Of a stretch of DNA of 47,236 bases, positions 38,665 through 47,148 are shown one piece after another (the first letter of the stretch is position 1; each line of letters begins with the position of its first letter). Below the pieces are notes generated by a model. That model did not search any database. It saw only the letters and a list, made by a program, of their open reading frames with translations, and was not told where the DNA came from. Source of the DNA: Leptolinea sp964424035 (lineage in GTDB: Bacteria > Chloroflexota > Anaerolineae > Anaerolineales > Anaerolineaceae); contig CAYRHB010000010.1 of the NCBI GenBank assembly GCA_964424035.1, forward strand, positions 1 to 47,236, read 5' to 3'. A program made the translations under genes and the position numbers.

Positions 38665-39819
38665 ATGGGACTTTATCTTGCTATTAAGGAAGTCTGGAGG
38701 AATAGAGGCCGGTTCTTTCTAATCAGTCTGGTCATTGCCTTGATCACCACGCTTGTGTTGTTCATAGCGGCATTGGCTGAGGGATTGGCTTTATCTAACC
38801 GGGAATATTTGAGCAAGTTGGATGCACAGCTCATTGTTTATCAAAAGGATGTAGATAATCTTATTGCGACCAGCCGGATAGGACGATCAAAGATCAATGA
38901 TATTCGCCGGGTTGAGGGTGTTCAGGATGTGGGAGCAATTGGAGCTGCAACCGGAACACTTGTATTTCAAGATGGTCAAAACTCAGTTAATGTATCCCTG
39001 ATCGGGATTGAACCAGATAGTCCGGGAATGCCACCTGTGATTGCTGGTAGAACAATAAATACGCTAAAAGGCAATGAAGCGGTGGTGGAATCCCGCTTTT
39101 TCACTAGATATGGGATTCAATTAGGCGATACGATTACCATCAAGACAATCCAGGGAACAAAAGAGAAGTATTTCCAGCTACTAGTTGTCGGTCAAACGGA
39201 TAGCCAGCAATATCAATACGCACCTACCATGTTCCTGCCATTTAAAACCTGGGATCAAATTAAACCACAGGCGGTTCGGACTGGTTCTCAAGGGGAATTA
39301 ACTTCAAATATCATCGCGGTAAAGTTGAAAAACCCGGATGAGATTGAGATGATGTCTACCCGAATCCAAAACCAGGTTGATGGGATTGAAGTTATTGATA
39401 AGACAACAGCAATTGAGGCGATTCCAGGTTATCGTGTTCAGCAAAACACATTAAACACGCAACAGATATTTACCCTGTTGATAGGAGTCCTCGTTATTGG
39501 AGGTTTCTTCCAAATACAGTTACTTCAAAAAGTTCCGTTAATTGGAGTTTTAAAAGCCATCGGAGCCTCCAATTTGGTCATAGCTGTATCCGTGATCTCA
39601 CAGATTATTGTAGTAACTACATTTGGTGTTCTACTTGGCAGTGCAATCACTTTGTTATTATCTATTGCGTTACCTGCGGGCATCCCCATTGTTTTCAATG
39701 GCAGCTCTGTAATTATTGCAGTCGTTTCCCTTCTGGCGATTGGTCCAATAGGTGGTCTTGTTTCTGTCAGGGTAGCCATTCAAGTTGAACCGCTTATTGC
39801 GTTGGGATTGTCTTCTTAG
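38665..39819 (+). CDS. ABC transporter permease, FtsX/MacB (DevC-like)
   Basis: A 384-residue permease of the FtsX type. One helix (13-40) is followed by a large external domain (about 45-255), then three helices (about 266-290, 310-335 and 350-372). The N-terminal stretch NRGRFFLISLVIALITTLVLFIAALAEGL and the C-terminal GVLKAIGASNLVIAVSVISQIIVV fit the DevC/MacB subgroup. The ATPase partner starts 10 nt downstream. AGAGGAAAT before the ATG is a ribosome site. It should form a half-transporter dimer that works with a periplasmic adaptor; one such gene (40639-41841) lies on the other strand. Confidence 0.87.
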   Translation: MGLYLAIKEVWRNRGRFFLISLVIALITTLVLFIAALAEGLALSNREYLSKLDAQLIVYQKDVDNLIATSRIGRSKINDIRRVEGVQDVGAIGAATGTLVFQDGQNSVNVSLIGIEPDSPGMPPVIAGRTINTLKGNEAVVESRFFTRYGIQLGDTITIKTIQGTKEKYFQLLVVGQTDSQQYQYAPTMFLPFKTWDQIKPQAVRTGSQGELTSNIIAVKLKNPDEIEMMSTRIQNQVDGIEVIDKTTAIEAIPGYRVQQNTLNTQQIFTLLIGVLVIGGFFQIQLLQKVPLIGVLKAIGASNLVIAVSVISQIIVVTTFGVLLGSAITLLLSIALPAGIPIVFNGSSVIIAVVSLLAIGPIGGLVSVRVAIQVEPLIALGLSS

Positions 39820-39828
39820 GAGCCGAAT

Positions 39829-40548
39829 ATGACTGCTGTAATTGAAACGAGAAATGTTAGCAAGATCTATAAAAATGGACCCATGGAAATAAAAGCTGTT
39901 GATACGGCGAATATCCAGATAAACGCGGGGGAATTTGTCGGATTGGTCGGACCTAGCGGTTCCGGAAAGACTACCATGCTGGCGATGCTGGCTGCACTAT
40001 TGACCCCAACAGAAGGGGAAGTATTCATCGATAATGTCAATCTGAGTGATATGACTGAAGCAGACCGCGTGAAATTCCGCCGTGAGCACATAGGTTTCAC
40101 ATTCCAATCCAACAACCTGGTCCCATTCTTATCAGTTCGGGAAAATGTTGAACTGATGTTGAAATTAAATGGTCAGACAAACGGTAATTCGGGCAAACGG
40201 GTGGATGAGATGCTGGAACGGTTGGGTTTAACGGAACGCGCGGCAAATCTACCCAGCCAGTTATCCGGTGGACAAAAACAACGAGTAGCCATTGCGCGTT
40301 CCTTGATCCATAATCCAAGTGTGGTTTTGGCTGATGAACCCACTGCCAGCCTGGATACGGAGCGGGCATTCCAGGTAACCCGGCTTTATGCTGACCTGAT
40401 CCATGAAGAAAAGAAAGCCGGCATTATGGTTACGCATGACCTAAGAATGTGTGTATATGTTGATAAGATCATCCAGATCTCTGATGGGATGATCTCATCA
40501 ATTATCGACGACCGTGAAGCCATAGACGCTTTGATTGCCTGTGGATGA
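39829..40548 (+). CDS. ABC transporter ATP-binding protein (MacB/LolD/DevA type)
   Basis: A 239-residue ATPase. Walker A GPSGSGKTT at about 41-49, Q-loop FQSNNLVPFLSVREN, signature LSGGQKQRVAIARSL near 144-158, Walker B VVLADEPTASLD near 165-176, and the H-loop IMVTHDLRM. AGGAG is 6 nt before the ATG. This belongs to the LolD/MacB/DevA subgroup that pairs with FtsX-type permeases. It is followed by a terminator. Confidence 0.95.
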   Translation: MTAVIETRNVSKIYKNGPMEIKAVDTANIQINAGEFVGLVGPSGSGKTTMLAMLAALLTPTEGEVFIDNVNLSDMTEADRVKFRREHIGFTFQSNNLVPFLSVRENVELMLKLNGQTNGNSGKRVDEMLERLGLTERAANLPSQLSGGQKQRVAIARSLIHNPSVVLADEPTASLDTERAFQVTRLYADLIHEEKKAGIMVTHDLRMCVYVDKIIQISDGMISSIIDDREAIDALIACG

Positions 40549-40588
40549 CGAAAAACGAGAGACAAGTACACTGGAAAGTTAAAACTTA

Positions 40589-40621
40589 AAAATGACTGCC
40601 GGTAGTTTCGGCAGTCATTTT
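40589..40621. terminator. Bidirectional intrinsic terminator
   Basis: A perfect 13-bp stem (AAAATGACTGCCG / CGGCAGTCATTTT) with a 7-nt loop and A/T-rich tracts on both sides, between the converging ABC ATPase and adaptor genes. Confidence 0.93.
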
Positions 40622-40638
40622 TATGATCAATGGGTTTT

Positions 40639-41841
40639 TTAATTATCAAATTCCAATGATGCTGTTAATCGCCATTTTATGCGAGGGTCTTGTTCTAACA
40701 ATGTAATGATCATCGTGTATGTAATATCGCCCTGGTTGTCCTGACCCAGAGGGTTAATACGCTGAACAGTTCCGGGGATGGATAATCCAGGAATGCCATC
40801 GAAGGTTACATTTACTGGCGCACCTTCATTTATTTTATTAATATTTAGTTCGGTTAAATCATTGCTTTCGATATGAAATACCGACAGATCTGCAAGAATT
40901 ACTGACGAGGAACCCACCGCTGATATTTGACCCGCTTTCAAATCGGAAGAAACGATGGTGCCTGAGAAAGGTGCAACGAGATCAAGATCTTTCAAGGCAG
41001 CTTGAGCAGACTCTAGTTGAGCAGATGCATTATCGACACGTTCCCGGGCGAGTAGCAGATCATTCTCGTTTGGGCCATTCTTTACAAGTTCCCAATCTTC
41101 CTGCGCTTTTTCATAATTCGCTTTAGCCACAACCAGCTCACCTTCGGCGATCTGAACATCCACTTCCTCCGGAGATCCAAGCAGGTAGTTGTAATTGGCT
41201 TCGGCCTGTTCAACTTTCTTCCTTGCAGCCGCAAAATTTTGTAGAGCAAACGCGCGATTTTTATCTGTTTCATCCTTATCTCGCCAGTTGCTCCACACAG
41301 TTTCCGCGTTATTAAATTCATTCAACGCAAGAATGTAATCAGCCTGCGCCTGATCAACGATCCACTGGTCGGCGCGTTTATAGTTTTTATAATTGCGATT
41401 CTCAACTGCTTTATCGAGATCCTTCTTTGCCTGAGCAAGCCGAAGTTGAACTTCAGCACGCGTCACATTCGCATTATTGATCAAATCATCCAAAGCCTGA
41501 TTTGCGGTAGTGAGTTCGGACTGCGCTGCAGAAACAGCTGCTTTCTGCTTTTCCAACCCTTTAAGACGGGCAATAACATCACCTTCATGAACGGTTGCCC
41601 CTTCTTCAACTAATACTGCATCAACAATACCTGTAGCAGGAAAAGAAAGAGAGACAAATTTTTCAGGAACAGCTTCACCTTCAATGATCAGGCTGTTCCT
41701 TGAAATCGGACTTGTTTGTGTCTCCTGAACTTCCAGGTCATTTACGGACGATGTTTGGGAAGATACAGCCTGGCAGGCGCCAAGAGTCGCCAACATGATG
41801 ATCGATATGAGTAAAAGTAAGATTCCAGAAAAGCGTTTCAT
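40639..41841 (-). CDS. HlyD/RND-type membrane fusion (adaptor) lipoprotein
   Basis: A 400-residue adaptor of the HlyD/MacA/DevB type. A lipoprotein signal ends in the lipobox LGAC (Cys23). Then follow a lipoyl half (VEEGATVHEGDVIARLKG), a long alpha-helical hairpin (about 95-260, with a run of charged heptads), the second lipoyl half (LDLVAPFSGTIVSSDLKAGQISAVG) and a beta-barrel domain. It is likely to work with the FtsX-type ABC exporter, although it is coded on the opposite strand and has its own promoter. AGGA before the ATG is the ribosome site. Confidence 0.87.
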   Translation of the reverse strand: MKRFSGILLLLISIIMLATLGACQAVSSQTSSVNDLEVQETQTSPISRNSLIIEGEAVPEKFVSLSFPATGIVDAVLVEEGATVHEGDVIARLKGLEKQKAAVSAAQSELTTANQALDDLINNANVTRAEVQLRLAQAKKDLDKAVENRNYKNYKRADQWIVDQAQADYILALNEFNNAETVWSNWRDKDETDKNRAFALQNFAAARKKVEQAEANYNYLLGSPEEVDVQIAEGELVVAKANYEKAQEDWELVKNGPNENDLLLARERVDNASAQLESAQAALKDLDLVAPFSGTIVSSDLKAGQISAVGSSSVILADLSVFHIESNDLTELNINKINEGAPVNVTFDGIPGLSIPGTVQRINPLGQDNQGDITYTMIITLLEQDPRIKWRLTASLEFDN

Positions 41842-41882
41842 ATTCCATCCTGATTTATTTATAAAAATTTTTAGCTTATTTA

Positions 41883-41912
41883 ATTATACAGAATTGATGA
41901 ATGATTGTTCAA
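41883..41912 (-). promoter_or_regulatory. Promoter of the adaptor lipoprotein gene
   Basis: On the minus strand TTGAAC (41912-41907), 18-nt spacer, perfect TATAAT (41888-41883), giving a leader of about 35 nt with AGGA before the ATG. Confidence 0.65.
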
Positions 41913-41939
41913 AGATTATACAAAACCGTCCGGGTTATC

Positions 41940-43481
41940 CTATTGATTTCTCATCCATATTCGGTACCCTCCGCGATCAACATCCACATAGTATTTTTCA
42001 TCCAGATATTGATTAAGTTCTGCAAAGGATCTTGTTGTATCAGTTCCATTAACCCAGGGACGTCCTTCATAAAATTCAATAACTACTTTTGGATGGGCAA
42101 GTTGAAGCTGATGTAAAAAATCTGCCCGTAAATGTTTTATTTCCGGTGTGGAAATGTGATGGAAGAAATGGAAATCGTATAGATAGCGAGTGGCTGGTTG
42201 TGCTCTTGACATCAACATTGCCTGCACAGCTCCGTTTGACCAGTCCAGTGGTTGGACAGTGTCACCCGGGTCGAGGTTTTTTTTCAAGTATTCTGTGATT
42301 TCATCCACACGTCCACCCTGCGGGCTTGGTAATGGGTTCCCTGAGATTTGCAGTATGAAGTATTCTGCCGGATGAAGAACCAGAATCCCTACAAGGAATA
42401 TACCGAGTACATTTGGCAGGAGCCTATTAAACCTTGATGAAGCGAGACCGGTGCAGGCAAGCATGATCATAAAGAGGATCATTGGAAGCCAGTGATATTC
42501 CCAGTATTTGTTAGCAATAATGACTTCAATGAGACTGACACATACACCGCCAATCATCAAAAATATCTTTTTCCGATTAGTTCGGTTTGAGACCCCGGTC
42601 GATAGTATAAAAATAGAGCTACAGGCGGCTGGAAGTAGCCACAGGCTGTGTATACCGATTGATGGGATACTGGCGATTGATGTTGGAAACTTTTCCCAAC
42701 CTGAAGAGATTTCCAACCGGGCATTGATTTCTGTATATAAAGGCCAATAGCCTGTGGCAATTTCCCAGAAATCCATAAGAGCGTTATTGGATTTTAAATA
42801 AAGCAGGGTGCCTATGACAGGGAGTGTAAATCCTGCTATCAACCAGATGAAATCGATTGCCCACTTCTTAAAATAGATACCTTTCCTATCATGGAAAAGC
42901 TGCCAGCCATCAATAACTGGAAAGACCGCGAGGAGCAGGCCGGTTTGTGGTTTGATCAATACTGCACAACCAACTGCCAATCCACAAAACAAGTACATAA
43001 CCCGTTTCGGGAAAAATGACTTTGAAGAATAACAAATCAGTGCAAGGAGCAGGAACGGCAATGACAAGAACTCCCGCTGCATACTCATGGCAGGCCCGTA
43101 TTGTAGGAAAACAACTCCAAATAGATTGGTTGCTGTCCAAGCTGAGATCAGTCCAAAGGATCTTAACCAAAGGAAAATAAGAACCAGTGTTGCGAACAGA
43201 AAAAGAATATTTGCTTTTTGAAACCCCGAATCAGTGAAACCAAAGATCGCGCCAACCAGAGCATTCAACAAATGTGCTCCGGGCATGTTCATGTCAAAAA
43301 AATCACGAAAAGGGACCGCATTGAAATTTTCAATCAGGAAACCCATGTAAAAAAGGATTGGACCGTCGTGAACCATTCTCCAGCGCAATGAGTAATATGC
43401 TTCTGCCAGAAGAAAAAGGGAAAGTAAAATATTGACCAGTATGGTGAGAATTATGAGAAACGTCTGTTTCTGACTTTTCAT
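41940..43481 (-). CDS. GT-C-type membrane glycosyltransferase-like protein
   Basis: A 513-residue protein with around ten membrane helices and a C-terminal soluble domain. The first external loop has RMVHDGPILFYMGFLIEN, then FRDFFDMNMPGAHL, the acidic-residue pattern typical of PMT/ArnT-related GT-C enzymes. The soluble domain includes SPQGGRVDEITEYLKKNLDPGDTVQPLDW. No catalytic residue is certain beyond the loop Asp. The start (43481) has no ribosome site; a -10-like box lies a few nucleotides upstream, so the mRNA may be almost leaderless. It is head to head with the GT87-like gene. Confidence 0.7.
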   Translation of the reverse strand: MKSQKQTFLIILTILVNILLSLFLLAEAYYSLRWRMVHDGPILFYMGFLIENFNAVPFRDFFDMNMPGAHLLNALVGAIFGFTDSGFQKANILFLFATLVLIFLWLRSFGLISAWTATNLFGVVFLQYGPAMSMQREFLSLPFLLLALICYSSKSFFPKRVMYLFCGLAVGCAVLIKPQTGLLLAVFPVIDGWQLFHDRKGIYFKKWAIDFIWLIAGFTLPVIGTLLYLKSNNALMDFWEIATGYWPLYTEINARLEISSGWEKFPTSIASIPSIGIHSLWLLPAACSSIFILSTGVSNRTNRKKIFLMIGGVCVSLIEVIIANKYWEYHWLPMILFMIMLACTGLASSRFNRLLPNVLGIFLVGILVLHPAEYFILQISGNPLPSPQGGRVDEITEYLKKNLDPGDTVQPLDWSNGAVQAMLMSRAQPATRYLYDFHFFHHISTPEIKHLRADFLHQLQLAHPKVVIEFYEGRPWVNGTDTTRSFAELNQYLDEKYYVDVDRGGYRIWMRNQ

Positions 43482-43492
43482 GGTTTTCAGTA

Positions 43493-43503
43493 AGTATAAT
43501 ATA
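43493..43503. promoter_or_regulatory. Symmetric bidirectional -10 element between two glycosyltransferase genes
   Basis: The centre is GTATAATATAG. On the plus strand TATAAT (43495-43500) lies 6 nt before the ATG at 43507. On the minus strand TATACT (43498-43493) or TATATT (43503-43498) lies 11-16 nt before the ATG at 43481. The boxes overlap and only about 25 bp separate the two start codons, so one element may fire in both directions. No SD sequence is seen on either side. Confidence 0.5.
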
Positions 43504-43506
43504 GCG

Positions 43507-44826
43507 ATGCGAAATAAGAATCCTTTACAAAACCGGGGTTTTCTTCTCTATTTCCTGGGTTTATTACTGGTGAACCTGATTTTTATCAACGGAGCCATCG
43601 TTTTTGTTGGAAGAGACCAATCCCAAATAGCGAATATTAAGAGTATCTTTTCCATTGATACCAAATACAATGATTCTTGGGATCCGATGTTCCGCAGTCT
43701 ACGTGTTTTTTATGAAGGTGAAGATCCAACAATCTATCAAAAGATTTTCTTCAATCAAAAACATAAGTTTCAGTATCCACCGACCAGTCTGATTTTTCTG
43801 GATGTATTCCGGAAGGTTCTTAATTCATTTGAGCGCACGTATATTTTGATCAATTGGATATCATGGATATGTTTGTGGGGTACTATTCTCTTCTCTATCC
43901 TGATTTTTTTCGAAGCCTGGCGTAAATACTTGCCTGACGATGATTCTCCAAGGATATTAAAAATTGGGATCGGTATTGTACTGACATTTTCAGGTTTGGC
44001 GTTTTTCCCCATCAATCGGGCTTTTTTTCTCGGACAGATACAGATCTGTCTGGATATGCTATTTGCAGTAAGTCTTTGGCTATGGCTAAAAAGAAAGAAT
44101 CTGGGAAGCAGTATTTGCCTGGGATTGATGTCTGTCATTAAACCTCAGATGGGTTTGTATGCAATATGGGGCTTTTTTCGAAGGCAATGGAAATTCTGCA
44201 CAGGAATTATAGGTGTTGCGACTCTGTTCATTTTTGTTTCCTTGTGGCGTTATGGATTACCGGCTCATATGAAGTATTTAGAGGTATTAAGTTTTATTGG
44301 CAAACACGGCGAGTCGTATTATCCGAACCAATCAATTAACGGGTTGATGAACAGGATTTTATTTAATGGCAACAATCTTGAATGGGACGCGTGGCACTTC
44401 GCGCCTGAAAACACACTTGTCCAGGTAGTTACGGTTGCATCGTCTTTCCTGTTGATTGGTTTTGCTTTATTTTTTAACAGAAGGATGAGCGATGAAGATG
44501 GTTTATTATCTTTTGCCACAGCCGGTTTGGCTTTCACCATCGCTTCACCGGTTGCCTGGGAGCATCATTACGGAATTCTCTTCCCTATTTTCGCGCTTAT
44601 CTTTCCGAAAGTCTGGCAGGTAAGGTCCCAATGGAAGCAAGGTTTTTTCCTTACTTCCCTGGCGTATCTATTAACGGCTAATATTTTCCTTTTCGTAAAT
44701 AATCTGGCATCAACATATTGGAACTTTTTGCAATCTTATCTTCTTTTTGGCGCACTGATACTATTGGGGGTACTTGCGAAATTACAGTTGACCAGCAAGA
44801 AAGAACCTGCAAATCTGATTCCATGA
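43507..44826 (+). CDS. GT87/DUF2029-like polyprenyl-phosphate-dependent glycosyltransferase
   Basis: A 439-residue polytopic membrane protein with about ten helices. DSWDPMFRSLRVFYEGEDPTIYQ, FQYPPTSLIFLDVFR, and GQIQICLDMLFAVSLWLWLKRK then GLMSVIKPQMGLY match the alpha-1,2-mannosyltransferase (PimE/DUF2029, GT87) pattern. It probably adds a sugar from polyprenyl phosphate to a surface glycan or glycolipid. ATG at 43507 is preferred because TATAAT ends 6 nt before it, which would make the mRNA leaderless; a start at 43480 would overlap the minus-strand start codon. It converges on yifB with 17 bp between. Confidence 0.75.
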   Translation: MRNKNPLQNRGFLLYFLGLLLVNLIFINGAIVFVGRDQSQIANIKSIFSIDTKYNDSWDPMFRSLRVFYEGEDPTIYQKIFFNQKHKFQYPPTSLIFLDVFRKVLNSFERTYILINWISWICLWGTILFSILIFFEAWRKYLPDDDSPRILKIGIGIVLTFSGLAFFPINRAFFLGQIQICLDMLFAVSLWLWLKRKNLGSSICLGLMSVIKPQMGLYAIWGFFRRQWKFCTGIIGVATLFIFVSLWRYGLPAHMKYLEVLSFIGKHGESYYPNQSINGLMNRILFNGNNLEWDAWHFAPENTLVQVVTVASSFLLIGFALFFNRRMSDEDGLLSFATAGLAFTIASPVAWEHHYGILFPIFALIFPKVWQVRSQWKQGFFLTSLAYLLTANIFLFVNNLASTYWNFLQSYLLFGALILLGVLAKLQLTSKKEPANLIP

Positions 44827-44843
44827 TGTACTTGTTTTCAAGT

Positions 44844-46385
44844 TCACTGGCTATCCAACATTCTGGGACGGTATTGAAGTGCTTCGGCTAGATGGGGAGA
44901 GGCAATATATTCACTTCCACAGAGGTCAGCAATAGTTCGGGCAAGTTTCAGAACCCGGTGATAGGCACGGGCTGAAAGCTGTAATTGCATGCTGGCACTT
45001 TTCATTAAGTTGCGTCCCGCTTCATCCAAATCACAATATTGCCTTACTTCAGCCGGACGCATATCCGCATTGCAGGTGATTCCATTGACGAATTGTCCCT
45101 CACCGTTCATAAATCGTTTCCGTTGGAGTTCACGGGCTGCCTCAACCCGGGACTGAATGACTCTGGATGTTTCTCCTATGCGGTCACTGGAGAGTTTTTC
45201 ATACTCCACCCGGGGAACCTGAATATGAATATCAATCCGATCTAATAGAGGACCGGAAATCCTTTTCTGATATTTCGTTACGGTCGAATTGGAACAGGTG
45301 CAAGCCCGTAGGGGATCTCCATAGTACCCGCATGGACAGGGATTCATCGCACCGATCAATTCAAAATTGGCTGGAAAGGTTAATGAACCATTGGCCCGGC
45401 TGATCGTAACGACTTTATCCTCTATAGGCTGGCGCATTACCTCAAGCACACGTTGTCCAAATTCTGGAAGTTCATCGAGAAAAAGAACACCACGATGAGC
45501 CAGTGAGACTTCTCCAGGGTGGGGAATATGACCGCCACCGACGAGTCCGGCGTGGCTGATGGTGTGGTGGGGCGCACGGAATGGGCGGGATCGAAGTAAT
45601 GGGACGTCCGGTGGAAGGGCATCTGCCACGGAATAGATGCGGGTTACATCCAGTGCTTCATCGATGGTCATCTTGGGAAGAATGGAAGGCATTGCCCGCG
45701 CAAGAAGGGTTTTGCCGGAGCCGGGAGGTCCGATCATCAGGACGTTATGCCCACCCGAGGCAGCTACCTCAAGAGCCCGCTTGGCGTGCTCCTGTCCCTT
45801 GATCTCACTGAAATCGGAGCCGGGAATTTCATCCACTTCGGCGGGATCGATTGTCGGAGTGATCTCCAGGTGAATTTCATCGCGAATGTGCATTACCAAT
45901 TCAGTCAGGGAATTGACAGGAATGACTTGCAGATCCGGAATCAAAGCGGCTTCCGCCGCATCACACGCAGGCACAAATACCCTTTTAAAATTCTGCTGGC
46001 GGGCAGTGGCGGCCATCGGTAACATTCCCCGTACATGCCGCACGGAACCGTCCAGGGAGAGTTCGCCAATAACCAGGCAGTCATTCAACAAGTCCTGGTC
46101 AAGCTGGTGGGTGGCCGCCAAAACTCCCAGCGCGATTGGCAGATCGTATGCCGGTCCTTCTTTCCGGACGTAAGCCGGTGCTATTTTAAATTTCAGCGCC
46201 CCCCGGGGATAATCAAATCCGGCATTATGTACTGCTGAACGAACCCGTTCGCGGCTTTCCTGAACAGCTGCGTCGGGCAGCCCAACAATGACCATTTTTG
46301 GCAGCCCCGGACCTGTATCCACTTCCACTTCAACTATCACTCCCTCAAGTCCGATAACTGCGCAAGAAAATATTCGCGATAGCAT
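44844..46385 (-). CDS. YifB/ComM-family magnesium-chelatase-like AAA+ ATPase
   Basis: A 513-residue AAA+ protein. The N-terminal ChlI domain starts MLSRIFSCAVIGLEGVIVEVEVDTGPGLPKMVIVGLPDAAVQESRERVRSA. The ATPase core has Walker A IGPPGSGKTLLARAMPS, then SRPFRAPHHTISHAGLVGGG, Walker B GVLFLDELPEFGQRVLEVMRQPIED and NPCPCGYYGDPLRACTCS. The C-terminal part ends SARAYHRVLKLARTIADL. ComM acts as a branch-migration helicase in natural transformation; homologues in other species may differ in role. The gene has a clear promoter with no leader and no ribosome site. Confidence 0.93.
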   Translation of the reverse strand: MLSRIFSCAVIGLEGVIVEVEVDTGPGLPKMVIVGLPDAAVQESRERVRSAVHNAGFDYPRGALKFKIAPAYVRKEGPAYDLPIALGVLAATHQLDQDLLNDCLVIGELSLDGSVRHVRGMLPMAATARQQNFKRVFVPACDAAEAALIPDLQVIPVNSLTELVMHIRDEIHLEITPTIDPAEVDEIPGSDFSEIKGQEHAKRALEVAASGGHNVLMIGPPGSGKTLLARAMPSILPKMTIDEALDVTRIYSVADALPPDVPLLRSRPFRAPHHTISHAGLVGGGHIPHPGEVSLAHRGVLFLDELPEFGQRVLEVMRQPIEDKVVTISRANGSLTFPANFELIGAMNPCPCGYYGDPLRACTCSNSTVTKYQKRISGPLLDRIDIHIQVPRVEYEKLSSDRIGETSRVIQSRVEAARELQRKRFMNGEGQFVNGITCNADMRPAEVRQYCDLDEAGRNLMKSASMQLQLSARAYHRVLKLARTIADLCGSEYIASPHLAEALQYRPRMLDSQ

Positions 46386-46391
46386 GGATAA

Positions 46392-46420
46392 AGTTTAGTT
46401 TTCCCCGTAAAAAAAGTCAA
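46392..46420 (-). promoter_or_regulatory. Promoter of yifB, suggesting a leaderless mRNA
   Basis: On the minus strand TTGACT (46420-46415), 17-nt spacer, TAAACT (46397-46392), then only 6 nt (TTATCC) to the ATG at 46385. A start 6-7 nt after the -10 would coincide with the A of the ATG. No SD sequence is seen. Confidence 0.6.
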
Positions 46421-46426
46421 TCGTAA

Positions 46427-47053
46427 TTAATTGGTATTTACCTGGTTAGTGAGTGGAAGTTCGCTAAATAGCCCATATTTCCAGTCCTTCAGCCATTTTG
46501 CACGTTTGGGAGCCGCCAGGTCCAGTTGTTCAGGTTGTAAAACTGCCAGTTTGAATGCCTCCGCAAAATCTTCCGCGGGACCATATGACCGCCCATATGG
46601 TGTCGGATTTAGTTCAATCTGATGCTTCCTGAGCAGATTTTCATATCCCGGTGCATGAAATCGAGGAAAGAATTGCTCCGGTTCAATTCCAAGATATCGG
46701 ACCATCGCATCTGATGGTCCGCCGCCAAAGATGGATGCCAGGGGATGAGGTCCAAGCAGGTTGTCAAGAATATGCGCCATCTCATGAACAGCAGTCTCCA
46801 GGGAGAGCTTATTTGGTTCAATGAATATAGTTGACAGCTCTACATGGTGAAACCCGAGCTTCTGCCATATCCAGGGGGATTGCAAAACCTTTAATCCACC
46901 CATCATTTCGATCCGGTTTGTTTTAGCGCTGGTCGTACCAATCCAGTCATTAATCGCCGATATGGCCAAGAATAGTTGATCACACTGGTCATCGCGGATG
47001 TTCTGCGATATATCCCAGTGCAATTTTTTTTGCAGGATATGTCTTGAGTCCAT
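46427..47053 (-). CDS. Uncharacterised zincin-like protein with HExxH motif
   Basis: Not recognised by name. Chosen start is ATG at 47053, where AAGGA lies 4 nt upstream; an earlier ATG at 47077 is less likely. The 208-residue protein has VHEMAHILDN in its middle (about 96-105), a complete HExxH metalloprotease motif. EDFAEAF about 60 residues later, in GPAEDFAEAFKLAVLQ, could provide a third zinc ligand, as in gluzincins. No signal peptide or membrane helix is visible, so a cytosolic enzyme is likely. The closest known architecture is small zinc-dependent peptidases; substrate unknown. It lies 41 bp upstream of yifB. Confidence 0.62.
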   Translation of the reverse strand: MDSRHILQKKLHWDISQNIRDDQCDQLFLAISAINDWIGTTSAKTNRIEMMGGLKVLQSPWIWQKLGFHHVELSTIFIEPNKLSLETAVHEMAHILDNLLGPHPLASIFGGGPSDAMVRYLGIEPEQFFPRFHAPGYENLLRKHQIELNPTPYGRSYGPAEDFAEAFKLAVLQPEQLDLAAPKRAKWLKDWKYGLFSELPLTNQVNTN

Positions 47054-47079
47054 ATTTCCTTGATGGTCATTAAACAACT

Positions 47080-47129
47080 AGGAGCGATTTTCGAGGCCAG
47101 ATCGTCTGACCAGTCATTGAATCGCTCCT
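47080..47129. repeat. Interrupted inverted repeat, possible hairpin terminator
   Basis: AGGAGCGATT (47080-47089) and AATCGCTCCT (47120-47129) are perfect 10-bp complements. Between them GGCCAGA / TCTGACC pairs with one mismatch around a TCG loop. It lies between the zincin-like gene and the gene at the right edge; it could be a terminator for the latter, but there is no U-tract. Confidence 0.45.
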
Positions 47130-47148
47130 GAAACAGGCATTCGAAGAA

